Positions 1-13,133 of a stretch of 64,000 bases of DNA are shown piece by piece. Every line of letters begins with the position of its first letter. Positions within the stretch are counted from its first letter, which is position 1. A program made the position numbers and the translations under genes. The notes under the pieces are model-generated. The model was not told where the DNA came from, did not search any database, and worked only from the letters and a program-made list of their open reading frames with translations. The DNA is from Morchella semilibera (lineage: Eukaryota > Ascomycota > Pezizomycetes > Pezizales > Morchellaceae): the NCBI GenBank assembly GCA_009192285.1, contig CM018603.1, forward strand, positions 4,438,062-4,502,061, written 5' to 3'.

Positions 1-2731
1 ACACCAAGGACAAAGACGGTACTACGAGAGGACTAAGATAAATTTTTAATAATACAGTTTACAATCTACATGACCTTCTCGCCTATCCAGGCCCCCAGCC
101 CCACAAATCACACCTACGTACCAGGGGCCGGAGGAGGATTCCAAAAGCCTATTTTCTTTTTTCACCCCATTGCCCTACAACCCAGGGACCGGAGGGGATT
201 CCAAAAGCCCATTTTCTTTCCAGCGCGATGATCAATGATAAATCAACCTAGCCCCAGGGCAGGCGGGGTCCAGTGGAGCCAAGAGCGGCCAGCTGGCAGA
301 GTGGGGGATGATGGCTGCTTAACCAGCCACCCGGGAGGGAGCGGTGGCCACCGAGTATCCGGACCACCGGTTATGTGGAGGTGTTTAGGCCGGTGGTGAT
401 AGCGAAACTGTGCCATAGGCATCTGGAAATGGACGGAATAGCGAGACCATGCAGAGGTCGTAGGTTTGAACGCTGCTCGCCTGGGTGAATTGGATATTGG
501 AGTGCGAGCGGAAGGGAGGAGTCCGTGCACTACGTTACGGTGTTCGGCGTCGGGTTGACGAAATCGGTGTTCCCCGTAGAGGTCCTTAAGGCGCCTGAGA
601 GAACCGCAGATGTGAAGCCCTGATATAGCATTGTTAGTTAAGTGAATTTAAATCAGAGTACAATCGTACGCAGTTAAAACTAACCCCTTTAAGCCATTAC
701 GGAAGCAGGCGGCGCATTTTCCTGTCTGTATGAGGGGGTCACTGCCAGCCCAGACGCAAGTGTCCTTTCCCCGTTCAATACAGTTTTTGCACCTGGCCTT
801 TCCTCTACGGACCTCATTCGGGCAGAGACGCCCATATCACCCCTAAGGCACGGCCGCCATCTGGTAACATAATCAGGTGGGGAGCTCGGTGGGAGATGGA
901 TTCTCACGACCACTAAGTCGATCAACCTCGCCTACTCCCAATTAGTATATATACCTAAAGGGATTTAATTCTAGACCGCCTACCCTGGGCTTGTCAGTTG
1001 TCAACGCAGCGGCCGGCCTTACCGTCAGACACGGCGGGAGTCTCGAAGGGCGTACCCTTGGTGCTAGTGGTGGACTGTTTTAGGCGCCTGCTTCTCAGCG
1101 GTGTTATATTAGTTACTACTCAAGATCATAGCCTTAATTTTTAATCCAAGTGTTGACAAAGGACATACCAGCAGCAAATGCTGTCCTCATATCTTTCAAT
1201 GATTGCTGACTCTGGCGATACCCCGTCCTCCCACCCACACCAAAGCTCCGAGGAGGAACACATGCAAACGCGGAGCGTGGATCTCATTATGTTATACGAT
1301 ACTATATAGAAGATTAGAAAGGTATACACGTTGCTTTTTAGGGTTGTAGATATACTGACACTATGATCCCGTGGTGTCTACCCATCGGTCTGACTCCGCG
1401 ACAGAACAAGCCCTATCTCCCGCCTCCAGCTACTCAACCGCAGCCCTCAAACAAATCTGTGAAGGGTTTCTAGGCCTCCCGATTCGGAGGCTTTCCTGTG
1501 CAGCTATATGGGCTGTAGGCTGGGTAAGTTGTAATCCGCTGCTCTCCACTAGTGTCCTAGAGGGAGTCGAAAGGATGCAGGTAGGATGTCCATTATGGAC
1601 ACAACACAAGGAACCCTCGCTTGTTAAGGTGTCCTGCTCCCCCATGCCACAGCAGAGCCTAGAGCAGGATCGATTGATTTCCTGCATTGGCTTTTAGTAG
1701 GGTACAAGCGGGACCTCACAGCCGCTGCTGCACATTGCCACGGTCAATACCGCTGGATCATGAAGATGATCTTTTTATAGGTCATAACGGTCAGTAAAAT
1801 TCAAGCTAGTTCAGTGGTTCAAGGATTTACCTTGTATCAGAGAAGAACGCAGAATTCATTCGACGACCCCCCTCCAAGACCAATAGGAAGGCACTACCGC
1901 CGCCCACTGGTGACGCCGGAAAGAGTGGGCCTCATCGTGAGATGTTAAGGCCGACTTCCTCGATACAATGGCAGGGCCGGGGCAGCAGCAGACCCAAATA
2001 CGTCGATGTCACCACAGTCGAGGGCAGCAATGCCCCGTAAAGGCCCGACCTAGCTATTGCCAGTTTTCGAGCCGCAGGATTATATGTGGTCGGTGTGAGT
2101 GGGGTAGAGGATGAAAAGAGGTGAGGGAGGTGAAGAAGATGGGGGATCAGTCACTTCATCTAGGCCATTACCCCCTTTTAAAAACCAATATCGATGATGG
2201 GGGTTATGAAAATGTAAGTTGTGGGGTGGTGGTAATAAAGTTACGGGGGTAGAACAAGGAAAGTGATGGTAGGAGACAGTCTAGTCGAAGAGACCGACGA
2301 ATGCAAAAAAAAAAAGAAATAATGATGTAATGTGGTGCTGAGTAAGTCAGCAAACCTTGGTTGTATAATACGACTTTGGGCTACAATACTAATATTCCAC
2401 CACCATACGGTTGTGTTGACGGCCAATTCGTACTTGGAAATTTGTTCCGGTGACCTATAAAATCATTTAAGTGTTGATTCGTGGTGTTCCCATGGCAACA
2501 CTAGGTGTTAGGCTCCCGGTCATCGGCTGTAAGTCTTGGCTCGGGCTGCATATGGGACAATTCCACTCGCAAGGTCTGTCCATAGGCGGGGGTTATAGCA
2601 AAGATATAACCCCAACACCACTGCCGGGATATCCACTGAGCTTACTGAGCGTTGGTGATGGCCTCACAAGACTGACCTACTGCCTGTAGATGGTAATAAT
2701 CTTCGCATAACCTTATGTTTTCTTACTGGTA
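1..2731. other. Gene-poor stretch
   Basis: I see no convincing gene. Open frames here are short, use non-ATG starts or occur on both strands at once. The stretch is unremarkable mixed-composition DNA with an A-run near 2305 and no clear repeat boundary. Confidence 0.5.
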
Positions 2732-2979
2732 TGTACCCGGGGGTCCTTAAAGTGATGCAACGATCGCGAGCTCAGTACTCTGGTGCCTGCCTGACCACCA
2801 TCAAAACTAGACCGAGTCAACCTTGGGATTTTTGTTTTCATGTACTGTTTATTACATAGCTCTACCTGGTGCAATTCGATCTATAGAAATTATTTCCCAA
2901 CTTTAGGCGTGGTGGCCAATAGCTGCAAAATTGTGTTTCTTTCTCGCCGTTGCATCACTTTGAGGACCCCCGGGGTACA
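2732..2979. mobile_element. Tc1/mariner-like MITE, 248 bp, TA target site
   Basis: About 31-bp terminal inverted repeats face each other at 2732-2762 (starting TGTACCCGGGGGTCC) and 2948-2979 (ending GGACCCCCGGGGTACA). They differ by one indel and one or two substitutions. The element is flanked by TA on both sides (2730-2731 and 2980-2981), the hallmark target duplication of the Tc1/mariner/pogo superfamily. The interior is non-coding, so it is a non-autonomous miniature element needing a transposase from elsewhere. Assignment to mariner/pogo rests on the TA duplication and the repeat length only. Confidence 0.85.
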
Positions 2980-3893
2980 TAATTGAGAACCGCAGTGCAC
3001 TTATTCACTTTCCCTGTGTCCTCGTCGGTTGCCTTGTATCCGCTTCTATACTCACAAGCGGAGTTGTACCCAAACAAGAGGGATTATAAAGAATAGGGGT
3101 TTGTTTCATTTTTCGGTGCTGTGTCTCGGTGTGGCGTCATGATGTATCACTCGGGGTGCAGTTTAGTATGGGTTGTTCGTTGGTGGCTGAGCATGAGGTC
3201 GTTAGGCGCACGGGTTCTTGGCAATAACCTCAACTCCATGTACCCCTAACACCACACACACAGCGCCCCGCCAAAGAAAATTTGGAACAGGGTAATCTGT
3301 AGCTCAATCGAGATCGATTGCTCCTTCTTATCAAACTGACTATCATCCGAGAAGAACAAGGGGCATATGTTGGTCAATAATATATTGTCTCTGATGTACA
3401 TCACTGTTCCGCGCCTAGCCCTTGTTAGATTATAAACCCTCTTTATTTTCTTGCCGGCAACAAGACCGTCATACTCATCTCCTTCATCTTCCCCCCACAA
3501 GTGTCCGAAGTTGCCCCTTCTTTTTGGTACACTTGCCACCACCTAATGAGCAACTCCTTAGTATGCTCTGTATCAGATGCTAGGGGACAACATATGCTTA
3601 CCACACGAGACCGTTGAGTGTCTAAGGTGCGTGAAATTCGCCGCCGTGAGTGCGGAATATCCCCGACCCCTGAGAATTCTTGGGAACCTCATCAATGTCC
3701 GTGGAGCCCGCTTCCTAGAGCACTCTAGGCTGGATGGTTGTTGACAATTGCCCGCCTACCGGTATATGTCAGATAGGTGTTAAATCAAGGTGAGGGGCAA
3801 CTATACCCGACTGTGAGAGCTAGTGAGAAATCCTCCGAATCTTTCCCAAATTGCCTGGGAACATGTCAATCTGCGTCGCTCAATGGCCTTGTG

Positions 3894-4135
3894 GAGCACA
3901 TGGCTCGGCTTATCACTAGCCAGAGGCAATTTCCACTGTCCACTAACCATTGGAGGACATGGCTCGGCTTATCACTAGCCGCAGGCAATTTCCGCTGTCC
4001 ACTAACCATTGGAGGACATGGCTCAGCTAATCACTAGCCGCAGGCAATTTCCGCTGTCCACTAACCATTGGAGGACATGGCTCGGCTTATCACTAGCCGC
4101 AGGCAATTTCCGCTGTCAACTAACCATTGGAGGAC
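3894..4135. repeat. 59-bp minisatellite, about four copies
   Basis: A 59-bp unit is repeated head to tail with starts near 3901, 3960, 4019 and 4078, with only a few substitutions between copies. Each unit contains CACTAACCATTGGAGGACAT and GGCTCGGCTTATCACTAGCC. Since 59 is not a multiple of three, the array is unlikely to be coding. Near identity between units implies recent expansion or homogenisation. Confidence 0.9.
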
Positions 4136-7100
4136 GTTGTAGGATGGCGGAATGCCATTAGAGCTCTATATTCTCTTCCTTAGCTCACAGATCCATTACC
4201 TTGGGCCAGCGGGAGGGACATGGGATCTAGCTTACCCAATATGCGGCGAAAGCAGCCCGTGCATCCCCCTCCTTGAGGCGTTAGGCATTGGGAAATAATA
4301 ACACATCCTGCAGTAATGTTAGAGTGGTTAGCCCCTATTGGCGCAGGATGGTCTTGGTTCTATTTTGTTGACTACGGGCTTTCAGGGAGGAAAATACATA
4401 CCCCTGACATTATTCCCTTCCGACTTGCTCCTCAAGCGAACAATCATTCCAAAAGAGGCTCCAAGCAAGGCAGAGACACCCTCTCGTTCCGTACCGACTC
4501 GAGGTGATAAAGGCGCTTCGAGGATACCGAGCTTCACTCCGCGCCCTGTACAATCGAGCATACTTCGCAGAACCAATGAGGATTCTATATGAAGACCTGT
4601 GCGGGGCTGAATTTGCGGAACCAAAGATGGCTTCTTGGAGGGCGAAAAGGGACCCCGAGGCTTCTAGCAGCTTGGGTCCGCTCTGGTCATGAGGTCTGGC
4701 GTTGATTGTTACTAGAAGTAATTTGGCCGTCAGGAGACTTGAATCATGTACCTATTCCAAATGTTTCCTGAGTGGGTCTCTGATACTAAATAATACTTAG
4801 TTGAGATTCTCCTTACGGGACGTTAAGGTATAGCGGCGTACGTACAATTATTAACCTAATATTGTGCTCAGCACATGAAGAGCAGAGTAGGCTCAAGATG
4901 CAACATGGTCTTTGCAGTCTCATCAAGGTTTTAACCCCAGAGGAAGGCAAATAATACCGGTGTGGGAGACCTAATTCGTCAATAAAAACTCAGAGAGGTG
5001 TTCTCGATAGACGCAAACAGACCAGCTTGTTCGCAGACCCGTTGAGAGTTTATAGGTATTGCGAGGAGCAGCGGAACCCATATCTGTCGTCCCACCTTGT
5101 ACGAGCAGAAGCCTATCCCTGTATTAGGGCATGGGTAGATGCTAAGTATAGGTGGTCTTGATTGCATAGAAGGGCTATAGAACGGGAATTAGAAAACTTA
5201 CATCGATAAGGATAGAGAAAACGGGGATGGGGGAAAGATTCCTGCTTGGGAGTGGGAGCAGTCGGTATAGGAATTTTAATTAAAGGGAGAAGAAATATAA
5301 GGAATAAGGAAGAAATGGATTGTGTTCGCAGACTCGTTGAGGATTCTTTCCCTGCCAGGAAACAAGAATAGATAGAAACGTTAGAACCATTGGATCTAGA
5401 GCTATCTGAGCGAGTAGGTTGTTAATGGGAGTGAAGGGTGGGAGAAGCGAAGAAGTCCAGCAAAGGTGCCTTTAAGATTTACAGATATGCATCTAGAGGG
5501 CTTAGGTAATTACTAATGGGGATCGGTGTTCAAAGTATTATCGTAAGCAGCGCAGGGTAAGGAATATGACATCATTGTTTGGTACTGTTGGTTTTTTGCA
5601 GGAGTGGCAACGTTTTTCTGTTTCATGTAGCCAGGCTTAATTTAATCCGTTTTAAACAAATAAAGGTACATGGTACATTGATACGGTTGTCAACAGCTTT
5701 ACATCTTACACGCCGAGTTGGAGGTACCTTTCCACATTAAACGCACCACATATAACAGGATAGGCTCCAGAAGTCACGTGCACAAACTCCTGAAGAATGT
5801 CTACGAGCCTGAATGTCCCAACGCCAAACGGGTTGGGGCCTTCTTCTGAGGTAAAGATCCTCGTGCATACATGTAGTTAACTCCACCTCTCATCCTTCCC
5901 GTGCTTCCCATTCCTCCCCCCTACCCCGTCCGCCGAGAATGACCTCGTCAGCTCCCTCCACCACCATTACCAACGAGGTCTCCACTCCCCTTTACCCTCC
6001 TCCGCCCACTTTGCGAAGGCGAGTAGGAGTAAAGCGCCGGCATGAGGCGGTGCAGCTAGGTTACAATTTTCGGGCTCGTATATATATAGCGCTTAGATCG
6101 AAGGTAAAAAAACCAGTCCACCCGTTAGATGAATGGCTCATAGAACCCCCTAAGAGGACATGGAATAATGAATTTATTCAGTCAGGCCGGTGTGGGTTCA
6201 TGTGCTATTATGAGTACGGCCAGCTTTGGCTTCGCGCTAGTACAGGCGTCGCCTGGGGTGGGGGACTTGAATTCCTAGTCAATTAAACATATCGATGTCC
6301 TCCGTTAGCGTACCGGCCAGCATGCCCCACAAAGATCATTGCAGTTTATACACTCGGGAGAGGAATGGGTTCGAAATCCCATCGAGAGGCAACCTCTTCT
6401 GATCTTCCTCGTGCACTTAGGAAAAAGATCTAATGTCGGCTATGCTAACACTTTTTCCCCCACTTGCTGTTTGATACGGTTGCATTCTATATTCTCCTCG
6501 GTTCCCATCACGAATTACCTTTTCCTTTTTTTTCAATTATGGGGTTTGTAGCTGGGGTATAGTAGAGGTGGTTGACCACGGCCACCCTAGAACTACTCAT
6601 TGCATGGTTCATAAAGGGAGATAACCTATTGGATACGGTCATTAGATTTAGCCCCTTTATTGGGACACCTGCAGAAAAAAGTAAAAAAAAGTTGATGTAG
6701 AAAAGAAAATCTCCAAGTAGCTCCCGGTCTTGGTCAAAGTCCTCGCTCTCAGCTGGCCAAACACTGCCGTGTATGAACATATATGTGTAGGCCATAGACG
6801 AGCAAGTACCTGCTAAAGTGGCATATGGGTGAATGAGGGGGCCGCAACCGCTATATCAGGTAGCAAGCACTGTAACGCAAACGAAAGTTCAAGCACGCGC
6901 ATTGTAGGAGGTCGGAGGGCACGTAGCGTGCGTACTCTTAATTGGTATGGAGGATTTCCCTCCCTGATTTTTTGTAGAAGGGATTCTGGTGTTACGGTAG
7001 TGGATAGAGGGAGAATATACACCTAGATTATTAGATATGGTCTCCCCCGTGGTGGCTGAACGCACCAATTGCAAGTGGACCATGGCCACAGGGGGAAAAT

Positions 7101-8782
7101 CAGACAGGACATCAATGGATAACTGATCTTTCCCTGGCATAAGAATGGCAAGGTGGGGGTGGGGGTGGAGTGTTTTACACACATGGATTAACATCAATTA
7201 TGTTCTGGGACTTGCGACTCGAGGGTTATGATTCAGCAATTATTCCCCGATGATTCGTTTGTTGGCGCTCGTTGAAAAATGAAGTGGGTGCACGAATTTC
7301 TGAGAACGGTAGGTGTTCGATCACCACCCGAAGAATGTCCGTGCGGGCGACGGTTGGCTGTTGCCCCTAACACCTCAGCCGCCATCGACAACCACAGAAA
7401 TTTTCACAAACGCAAGCCTGTATTCCGTCCCCGTCAGCATAAGTCCCATCTACCGTTCCATCATCGACATCGAGAAACCAAACACGCAACCACCCCACCA
7501 CCTAGCGAACAGGCGAGCCAATGGGTCACCTGCCACCGGCGGAACTAACTTGCAGGCTAAGCATCGGACAAGCCAATGGGTAATGCGCGCCGCCTGCGAT
7601 AGTATCCTAGCGCGCGCGAGCCAGTGGGTCGGCACTCCAGAGGTTGCATGCAGGGGGAATAAGAGGGGAGGAAGAGGGGAAGGAAAGGGTGGGGGAATGT
7701 GGGGGCACCTATCTTTGTGATTTGAGCTGTGCCATGGTACCTGGTGTGAGTTTATGGCAGCGCACCACCGCTGGCCCTAGAGTTTTGCGAGGTAAGTTCA
7801 AAATTGTGTACTCGTTTGATGTTTGGTTGTATGTTTATCAGCTTCTGCTTGTCGTGTTATGTATGAGGATGGTGAGGGGGAGGGTGAGTTGGAAAGAGGT
7901 GGGAATATATACCCCTAACTACTTGTCTAGGTTGCAGGTTTCATAATTCGCATTTCCCATGGATTTATTGGTTGTACCTTGAAAGTTACAGAAATTTGTG
8001 GTGTTTTCATGTCGGCAATCCCTAACCCTAAATGTGGGTTAGATGAGCAGTGGAAAAAAGATGTCATGAAAAGGAAAGGAAAGAGGGTGAGGAGACCGTG
8101 GGTGCTCGCCTGAGAAACGAGATAGAGGCCATGACACGCGGATGAGTATACCATGCAAGCCCGTGGTGACCATAGGTTAACTTTGTTATCCTTCTGCTGG
8201 TACCATGGAGAGTGTTCAAGGTTGTATTGGGATGCTTTCCTCGCCCCGGGGGGGTGTTCCCCACCGGTCTCCGCCATGAATATCGACTATATCTAGGCCG
8301 AAATCCTTTTCCATTAGCGGTGCTCTTTGTAGTTCAGCGTCAGGTTGCTTGATTAAATCTACCAATTCATTCACCTCGCCAAAGCTAGATAAAGCTTCTT
8401 TCAATGCATATAAAAGAATGCAAACGATCCAGCCACTTTACACAAATATCATCTTACGACAACCCCCCACGACACTCAAAATTACATTTACACAACTCAG
8501 AGACAGAAGGTTACCGCCAGCTCGGGGGATCCTTTCAAGAATACACTCTATGATTCCAGATATAAGAAATTATGTCAGAATCTAATGAAATTGGTATGGT
8601 CAATGAGATTTACAAAAAACAATACCGGACCCGATTGCAACAACACCCGGGGGTGGTCGTTTGACACTGACAGAACACTACCTCCTCTCTGTTCATATCC
8701 CACAGTCAACGATGACTAAGGCTTCCACCAACCAACCAAGCTCAATCATGATTAACCTCCACCCTCATGCGTTACTCACAGA
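4136..8782. other. Gene-poor stretch with weak reading frames only
   Basis: No supported gene was found. A 115-codon ATG frame at 5939-6286 begins with a Ser/Thr/Pro-rich leader like other genes in this window, but the rest has no recognisable domain and I do not trust it as coding. A short T-arm-like word (GGGTTCGAAATCCC) at 6367-6380 lacks a full tRNA fold. Confidence 0.4.
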
Positions 8783-9304
8783 TCAGATCGCTGCCAACAT
8801 ATCCTGAACCAAGCGGTCCCGGAACCGAAAGTCGACCTCAACTGGCGCACGCATTGCACGCGGGCCCCACCCGACATTCCACGGCATCGCCATCCTTTCC
8901 AGCCTATTAACTCTAGTGACAGTCATGAACCCACCAGACCTTTTCAAGAGCGGCTGCGGACGATAATCGCAGGTGGTGGTAACAATCTCGACGGTGGCTG
9001 TCACTTCGTACCTTGGAGTGGGACCGCCGTCCTCACGCCAGCGAGGGTAGGGCTGGATTTCTTGGTACCTAGGAACATCCATGACGAACGTGGTGACATT
9101 GGTGCAGGCCGTGGCAGGCGTGTAGAGAGTGTGGTCGGAGCTGATGGCGCAGGCAATGTAGATCTCCCACACGGTGAAGAAGAGGATGATGAAGTGTTGC
9201 AGGTGAATGATGAAGATGGTGCCGACGAGACAGAGGAACTCAGCCCTGGTGATGCGGCCGGCGCGGAAATGGCGGTAGAGGGTGGGGATGGAGACAAAAG
9301 GCAT
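8783..9304 (-). CDS. Hypothetical protein with one long N-terminal membrane segment
   Basis: This is a single-exon frame of 173 residues starting at an ATG in reasonable context and ending in TGA. Residues 1-22 are basic (several Arg and His). Residues 23-54 form one long hydrophobic stretch rich in Phe, Ile and Leu that is long enough to cross a membrane. After it come a Thr/Cys-containing stretch (around 58-75), a Pro/Arg-rich middle and a basic-to-acidic C-terminus. The basic N-terminus ahead of the segment suggests a signal anchor with the tail on the far side, but that is inference. No family is recognised. It is the only plausible gene between 4 and 12 kb. The complementary strand has a 90-codon frame that I regard as its shadow. 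Confidence 0.55.
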   Translation of the reverse strand: MPFVSIPTLYRHFRAGRITRAEFLCLVGTIFIIHLQHFIILFFTVWEIYIACAISSDHTLYTPATACTNVTTFVMDVPRYQEIQPYPRWREDGGPTPRYEVTATVEIVTTTCDYRPQPLLKRSGGFMTVTRVNRLERMAMPWNVGWGPRAMRAPVEVDFRFRDRLVQDMLAAI

Positions 9305-9868
9305 TCTGGATGTTTGGTTCGGGTCTTGACTTAGTTAGGTTGTGCTGGTTGGTTATTTTTTTTTGGGGTGGGAGGTTTTGTTTGGTTGTGGAATGGTGAT
9401 GTTGATGCTAGGCAGGGCGGGGTTGAAGAGATGGATTGGTGGGACACTTTTTATGGGCTGGCAGGGCAGGGGGGAGCTTGGGTGTTTTAGGTGAAGATCT
9501 GCGAACTCTAGGGTGTGGGTGTGTGGGTGCACTTCTGCCTGGCATATTAGGTTGTGCTGGCTATGTGTCCTATTTGGGGCGTTTTGTGGAGTATCTGGGG
9601 GTGCTTTCCGGTGGCTACCTTTCTAACAGTACCTACTCCTTGTAGCCCTCGTGCCGGAAACATATACACAACACCTTGAACTAAGTGAGATATGATATCT
9701 TCAGCCTATACCTGCCATTTGGCAGGAAGTTGAAGACTCCCGGTTCGCCGTGGTGCACTAGGGACGCGCTGACTGTGCTCAGGGGCGGGTGTTTCCCCAT
9801 GGGGTAGTAGGAGGGCGGTACCTCATCCAATCTATCTATATACGTATTGTCTAGTTTAATGCGAGTAT

Positions 9869-9911
9869 GGGCGTAATTGGGCGTTATTGGGCGTTATTGG
9901 GCGTTATTGGG
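9869..9911. repeat. 10-bp tandem repeat, four copies
   Basis: GGGCGTTATT is repeated four times head to tail; the first copy has GGGCGTAATT. It is a short microsatellite-like array with no evident function. Confidence 0.85.
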
Positions 9912-10918
9912 AAGTGGGGAAACGGGATCATGGGGTATCACTCGCTATTTGGAGTTTGGGGCCTTTTGTGTCTGGAGGTTGCTCTGTACTCCCCGGTTTC
10001 CGGAAGGAGTACGGACGTATGGGATCGTTAGGTATAATGCAGACCAGACTGGATATGTTGAAGGTGCATCTACTATGGTTAAGTCATACGATATCGCTCG
10101 CGACCCACATGAATGTTGATAATTTTACATTTGGACAAGGCTATGCCGGACTGGGTCTCCAGAATCAATCTGGGAAGAGAAACCAAACCTGATGCAACCA
10201 TCTGAAGCGTAAGAGGGTGCGGGGGAGCCGCTTGAAAGAGGTCCCTCGGAGGTATCGGAAGTGGTTAGTACGAGAGCTTTGATATTGTAGTTCTGCTGTC
10301 GCGCCACCATGCGTGGTACCTGAAATAGGCCCATACTCACCCCACCCGCGGGAGGAGAAAAAGCTGGGGTTCCGCCGGGAGCGGGACAGCGGGTGACAAG
10401 CGTCCAATTATAGTAGCCGCCTGTAAACCTTGTTGGGGGCACTACTATGCTTAGAGACCGGGATTATCTACTATAGTCATTCAATACCACAATTTCTTTC
10501 ATTCCGCACAAATGTTTATTCTATTATCTAATGAATATCTCTGTAGCTGGGAGATACTGAATATGTTGTTAGTTTGTGACCTCCATTCCATTGTGTTAGG
10601 TAGATCTCCAATATATACCTAACCACACAACAAGATGCTAGGCAATACAATCGTCTGCCACCCACAAAAAGACCATAGTTCCATCTAGATTGGGGATGGT
10701 GTACTACGACTACACAAGGACACGTAGAGCATGCTCTTGCTCCTCCCACTCCCCCGTTGTGTATACTCGAATGCCTGCCTTCTACTCTTTTGTCAGACTA
10801 CCGTCCCCAGAGGGCACGAGTAATTTGAGCCTGTTTTCCACCTCCCCTTGTACTAGAAACCTGAATATTTGATTCGCCCTGGTACTAGTAGGAGTGTATT
10901 AGTGTTGGGCACACACAG

Positions 10919-11235
10919 GCCGAGCCAGCTCGAGCTCTAGGCTCGGATACCTCGAGCTCTCCTTCCCACGAGTCCAAGCCAGCTTGAGCTAGTACCGGAA
11001 AGGCTCGAGCAAAGGCTTGAGCGATCTAACCTATTAGTAATGGGTTGGCATTGGCAAAATTGTAAATATAGCATGGATAGATCCTCTGAGATTCAGTTGA
11101 ACATGAAATATATATCGATATGACTATCCTTAGATACATTTTTGAGAGCTCTAGCTTAGGCTCGATATCCTGAGCCCGAACATATCGAGCCTTTCTTCAA
11201 TCCGGGCCAGCTCGAGCTTTAAGCCTCTAGAATGT
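10919..11235. repeat. Palindrome-rich segment with AGCTCGAGCT motifs
   Basis: The 12-mer CCAGCTCGAGCT occurs at 10925-10936 and again at 11207-11218. Many related words (GGCTCGAGC, CTCGAGCTC, AGGCTCGATA) lie between them in both orientations. Such clustering is typical of the subterminal regions of DNA transposons, particularly hAT elements, but I could not find matching terminal inverted repeats or a target duplication. It is best treated as a degenerate repeat of unknown type. Confidence 0.45.
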
Positions 11236-12536
11236 ACTATAGAAAGAAGAAGGATATAACCTCCGGGTGATAAGGTTTGTTGCTCCAAATTATACTGGCT
11301 TCGATATTGAGTCATGAGCGATCACTCGGTCACGTGCTTCGCTTCGGTGGTCCCAGGCGTGTGGGGCGTGGGGCAGGTCCAGCATATATCAACCAAGCTG
11401 ACGAAGCCTACCTAACCGACACAATACATTGTCACTTTCTCCAGAGTATATAAAGAAATCCAATCTTCAAACGCTGGTAGGGATACGTAGATGGAACAAA
11501 GACGGATGTACACATAAGGGGTGTAAGGATCTGGCATTGCTGCCAGTCGTTTGGAATTCGCAATAGCTGCTAGCCGAGTTTTTCTATATGTTTTTTGGAA
11601 TTATCTGTATTCGTCCTAAGATGCAAGGGATCGCGTGCGGTATAGATGACAGCGTAAAAAACATTGGTTGGGTGTTTATACATGTACGTTGTGTTATAAA
11701 TGTCCTTCTGGTATGTATATCTAGCCGTGAGGGGTTCCTTCAACCCACCCTGCAGATCAGGATTGCTGTGGATGTAGAAGCTTGACGACATTACTAATAT
11801 CGTTCGTGATGAATAAATAGGGCCAAAGCCTGGGATATCAGCTGATGAGAAGACATGAACCCGCACCCGTCCGCACCGTTTAGCGTGTCTCCTCCTTTTG
11901 CCCCGCCGCCATCACCTTCGGAAGCCGCCTACTTCCGCAAAAATGTGGGAAATAGAGCATGGGGTCATTGTGACCTGGGATCCATGAGTAGCGTGATAAG
12001 GCCTAATGCTGGCTCCGCGGGAATATATAAAGTTTGGAACTACATTATTGGTTCTTTTATTAAGTGAGTTTGTATAGGTTTCAATACTGGAGGTGCTTGG
12101 TGTAGGGCCCTTGCTAATACTATAGGTATGCGATGGCGCTGGAATGACCGCTTCGGTCCAGAAAGCGCAGGCTTTAACGGACACGCCTCTCGTAGATGTC
12201 AAACCACGTTCCCTCGGAGGTACCCGTTCTTATACTGGGCCAGGAAGATCCAACTAGGGGCGCTGGCTTCGTGGTGGTATATCTCTTCTACCACCTATCC
12301 ACATCGATTTGCTAGGTTGGGCAGGTGAATATGTGCTTGTAGGTTAATTGAAGCACACCCCCCCCATCAAACTGGAAGCCCTCACAGCCATGAATTGCTT
12401 TCCTTCCACGTATTCAAATTTGAGAGACTCAACACGTTGCCGGAAGTGCTTATTATCGCCTTTTAATGTCAAAGGTCCGCTCACCTCGTTTCTTACAAAC
12501 TTTCATGCATCCAATTTTTGTAAAACATAGATTATC

Positions 12537-13133
12537 ATGGCTGACACCCCCATGCCCACCTATGCTGAACTTAAGAGCCTTCCCGAGCAGCCCTTAACCA
12601 TACCCCACGTTATCACCGATTCCGCAACCAAATTCAACCCCTGGCTCCAGACTGAAAATCCAACCCGGGCCGATTGTGTGCGTCCCTGGGGAACCGCCAC
12701 CCATGTTGCTCCCAGCCTACTAATACGGCACATCCTCTCCCTGCGGTGTCTGGCAAACTGCCAAGACCGTCGTCATGCGCGATGCGTTGCCAGGATCCGG
12801 AAGGCTCCCCGGCCGATGCCCCCTGAGGACCTTCTTCGGTTTGCACAGCAGCTGTTCCCCGACCTCATCTTCGTCGGTGATGATATATGGGGCCAAGTGC
12901 GAGACGAATTGCGTCGCATGGTGGCAAGGGTGGCGTTCTTCACACAGGAAATTGAGATATTGTGGGAGGTTGTTGAGGATTGGTTGGGTAGTGAGGATGG
13001 AAAGGAATGGGATCAAGATAAGGCGCTGGAGAATTCAGCTGAGGCTAGGAAGGCAGGGTGTAATGTCCATTATGAGAAGTATCACCTCGCAGAGGTTATC
13101 CGGGAGAAGGGTGGTGTACAGTGGGAAATTTGA
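12537..13133 (+). CDS. Orphan protein, 198 aa
   Basis: This is a single-exon frame with an ATG in strong context (ATCATGG). The protein starts with a Pro/Thr-rich leader (residues 1-25) and has a Trp-Leu/Arg-rich middle. From about residue 98 come two predicted amphipathic helices: the first around PEDLLRFAQQLFPDLI, the second around FFTQEIEILWEVVEDWLG. A charged tail follows. There is no signal peptide or membrane segment, and I recognise no family. Its size, intronless reading frame and Pro-rich leader resemble the orphan genes at 25-32 kb, but it lacks their shared core clearly enough that I would not group it. A poly(T) tract about 180 bp downstream belongs to a separate retroelement tail. 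Confidence 0.6.
   Translation: MADTPMPTYAELKSLPEQPLTIPHVITDSATKFNPWLQTENPTRADCVRPWGTATHVAPSLLIRHILSLRCLANCQDRRHARCVARIRKAPRPMPPEDLLRFAQQLFPDLIFVGDDIWGQVRDELRRMVARVAFFTQEIEILWEVVEDWLGSEDGKEWDQDKALENSAEARKAGCNVHYEKYHLAEVIREKGGVQWEI

Noticed and set aside
243-925. Two minus-strand open frames of 95 and 78 codons
   Set aside because: No domain or repeat supports them, and composition looks non-coding.
5939-6286. 115-codon ATG frame with Ser/Thr/Pro leader
   Set aside because: The leader resembles nearby genes, but the rest has no helical pattern, motif or splice evidence.
6311-6385. Possible tRNA around GGGTTCGAAATCCC
   Set aside because: Only a T-arm-like hairpin forms; acceptor and anticodon stems do not pair.
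8019-8032. CCCTAACCCTAA resembling telomeric repeats
   Set aside because: Only two units; this short match is expected by chance and does not indicate an interstitial telomere.
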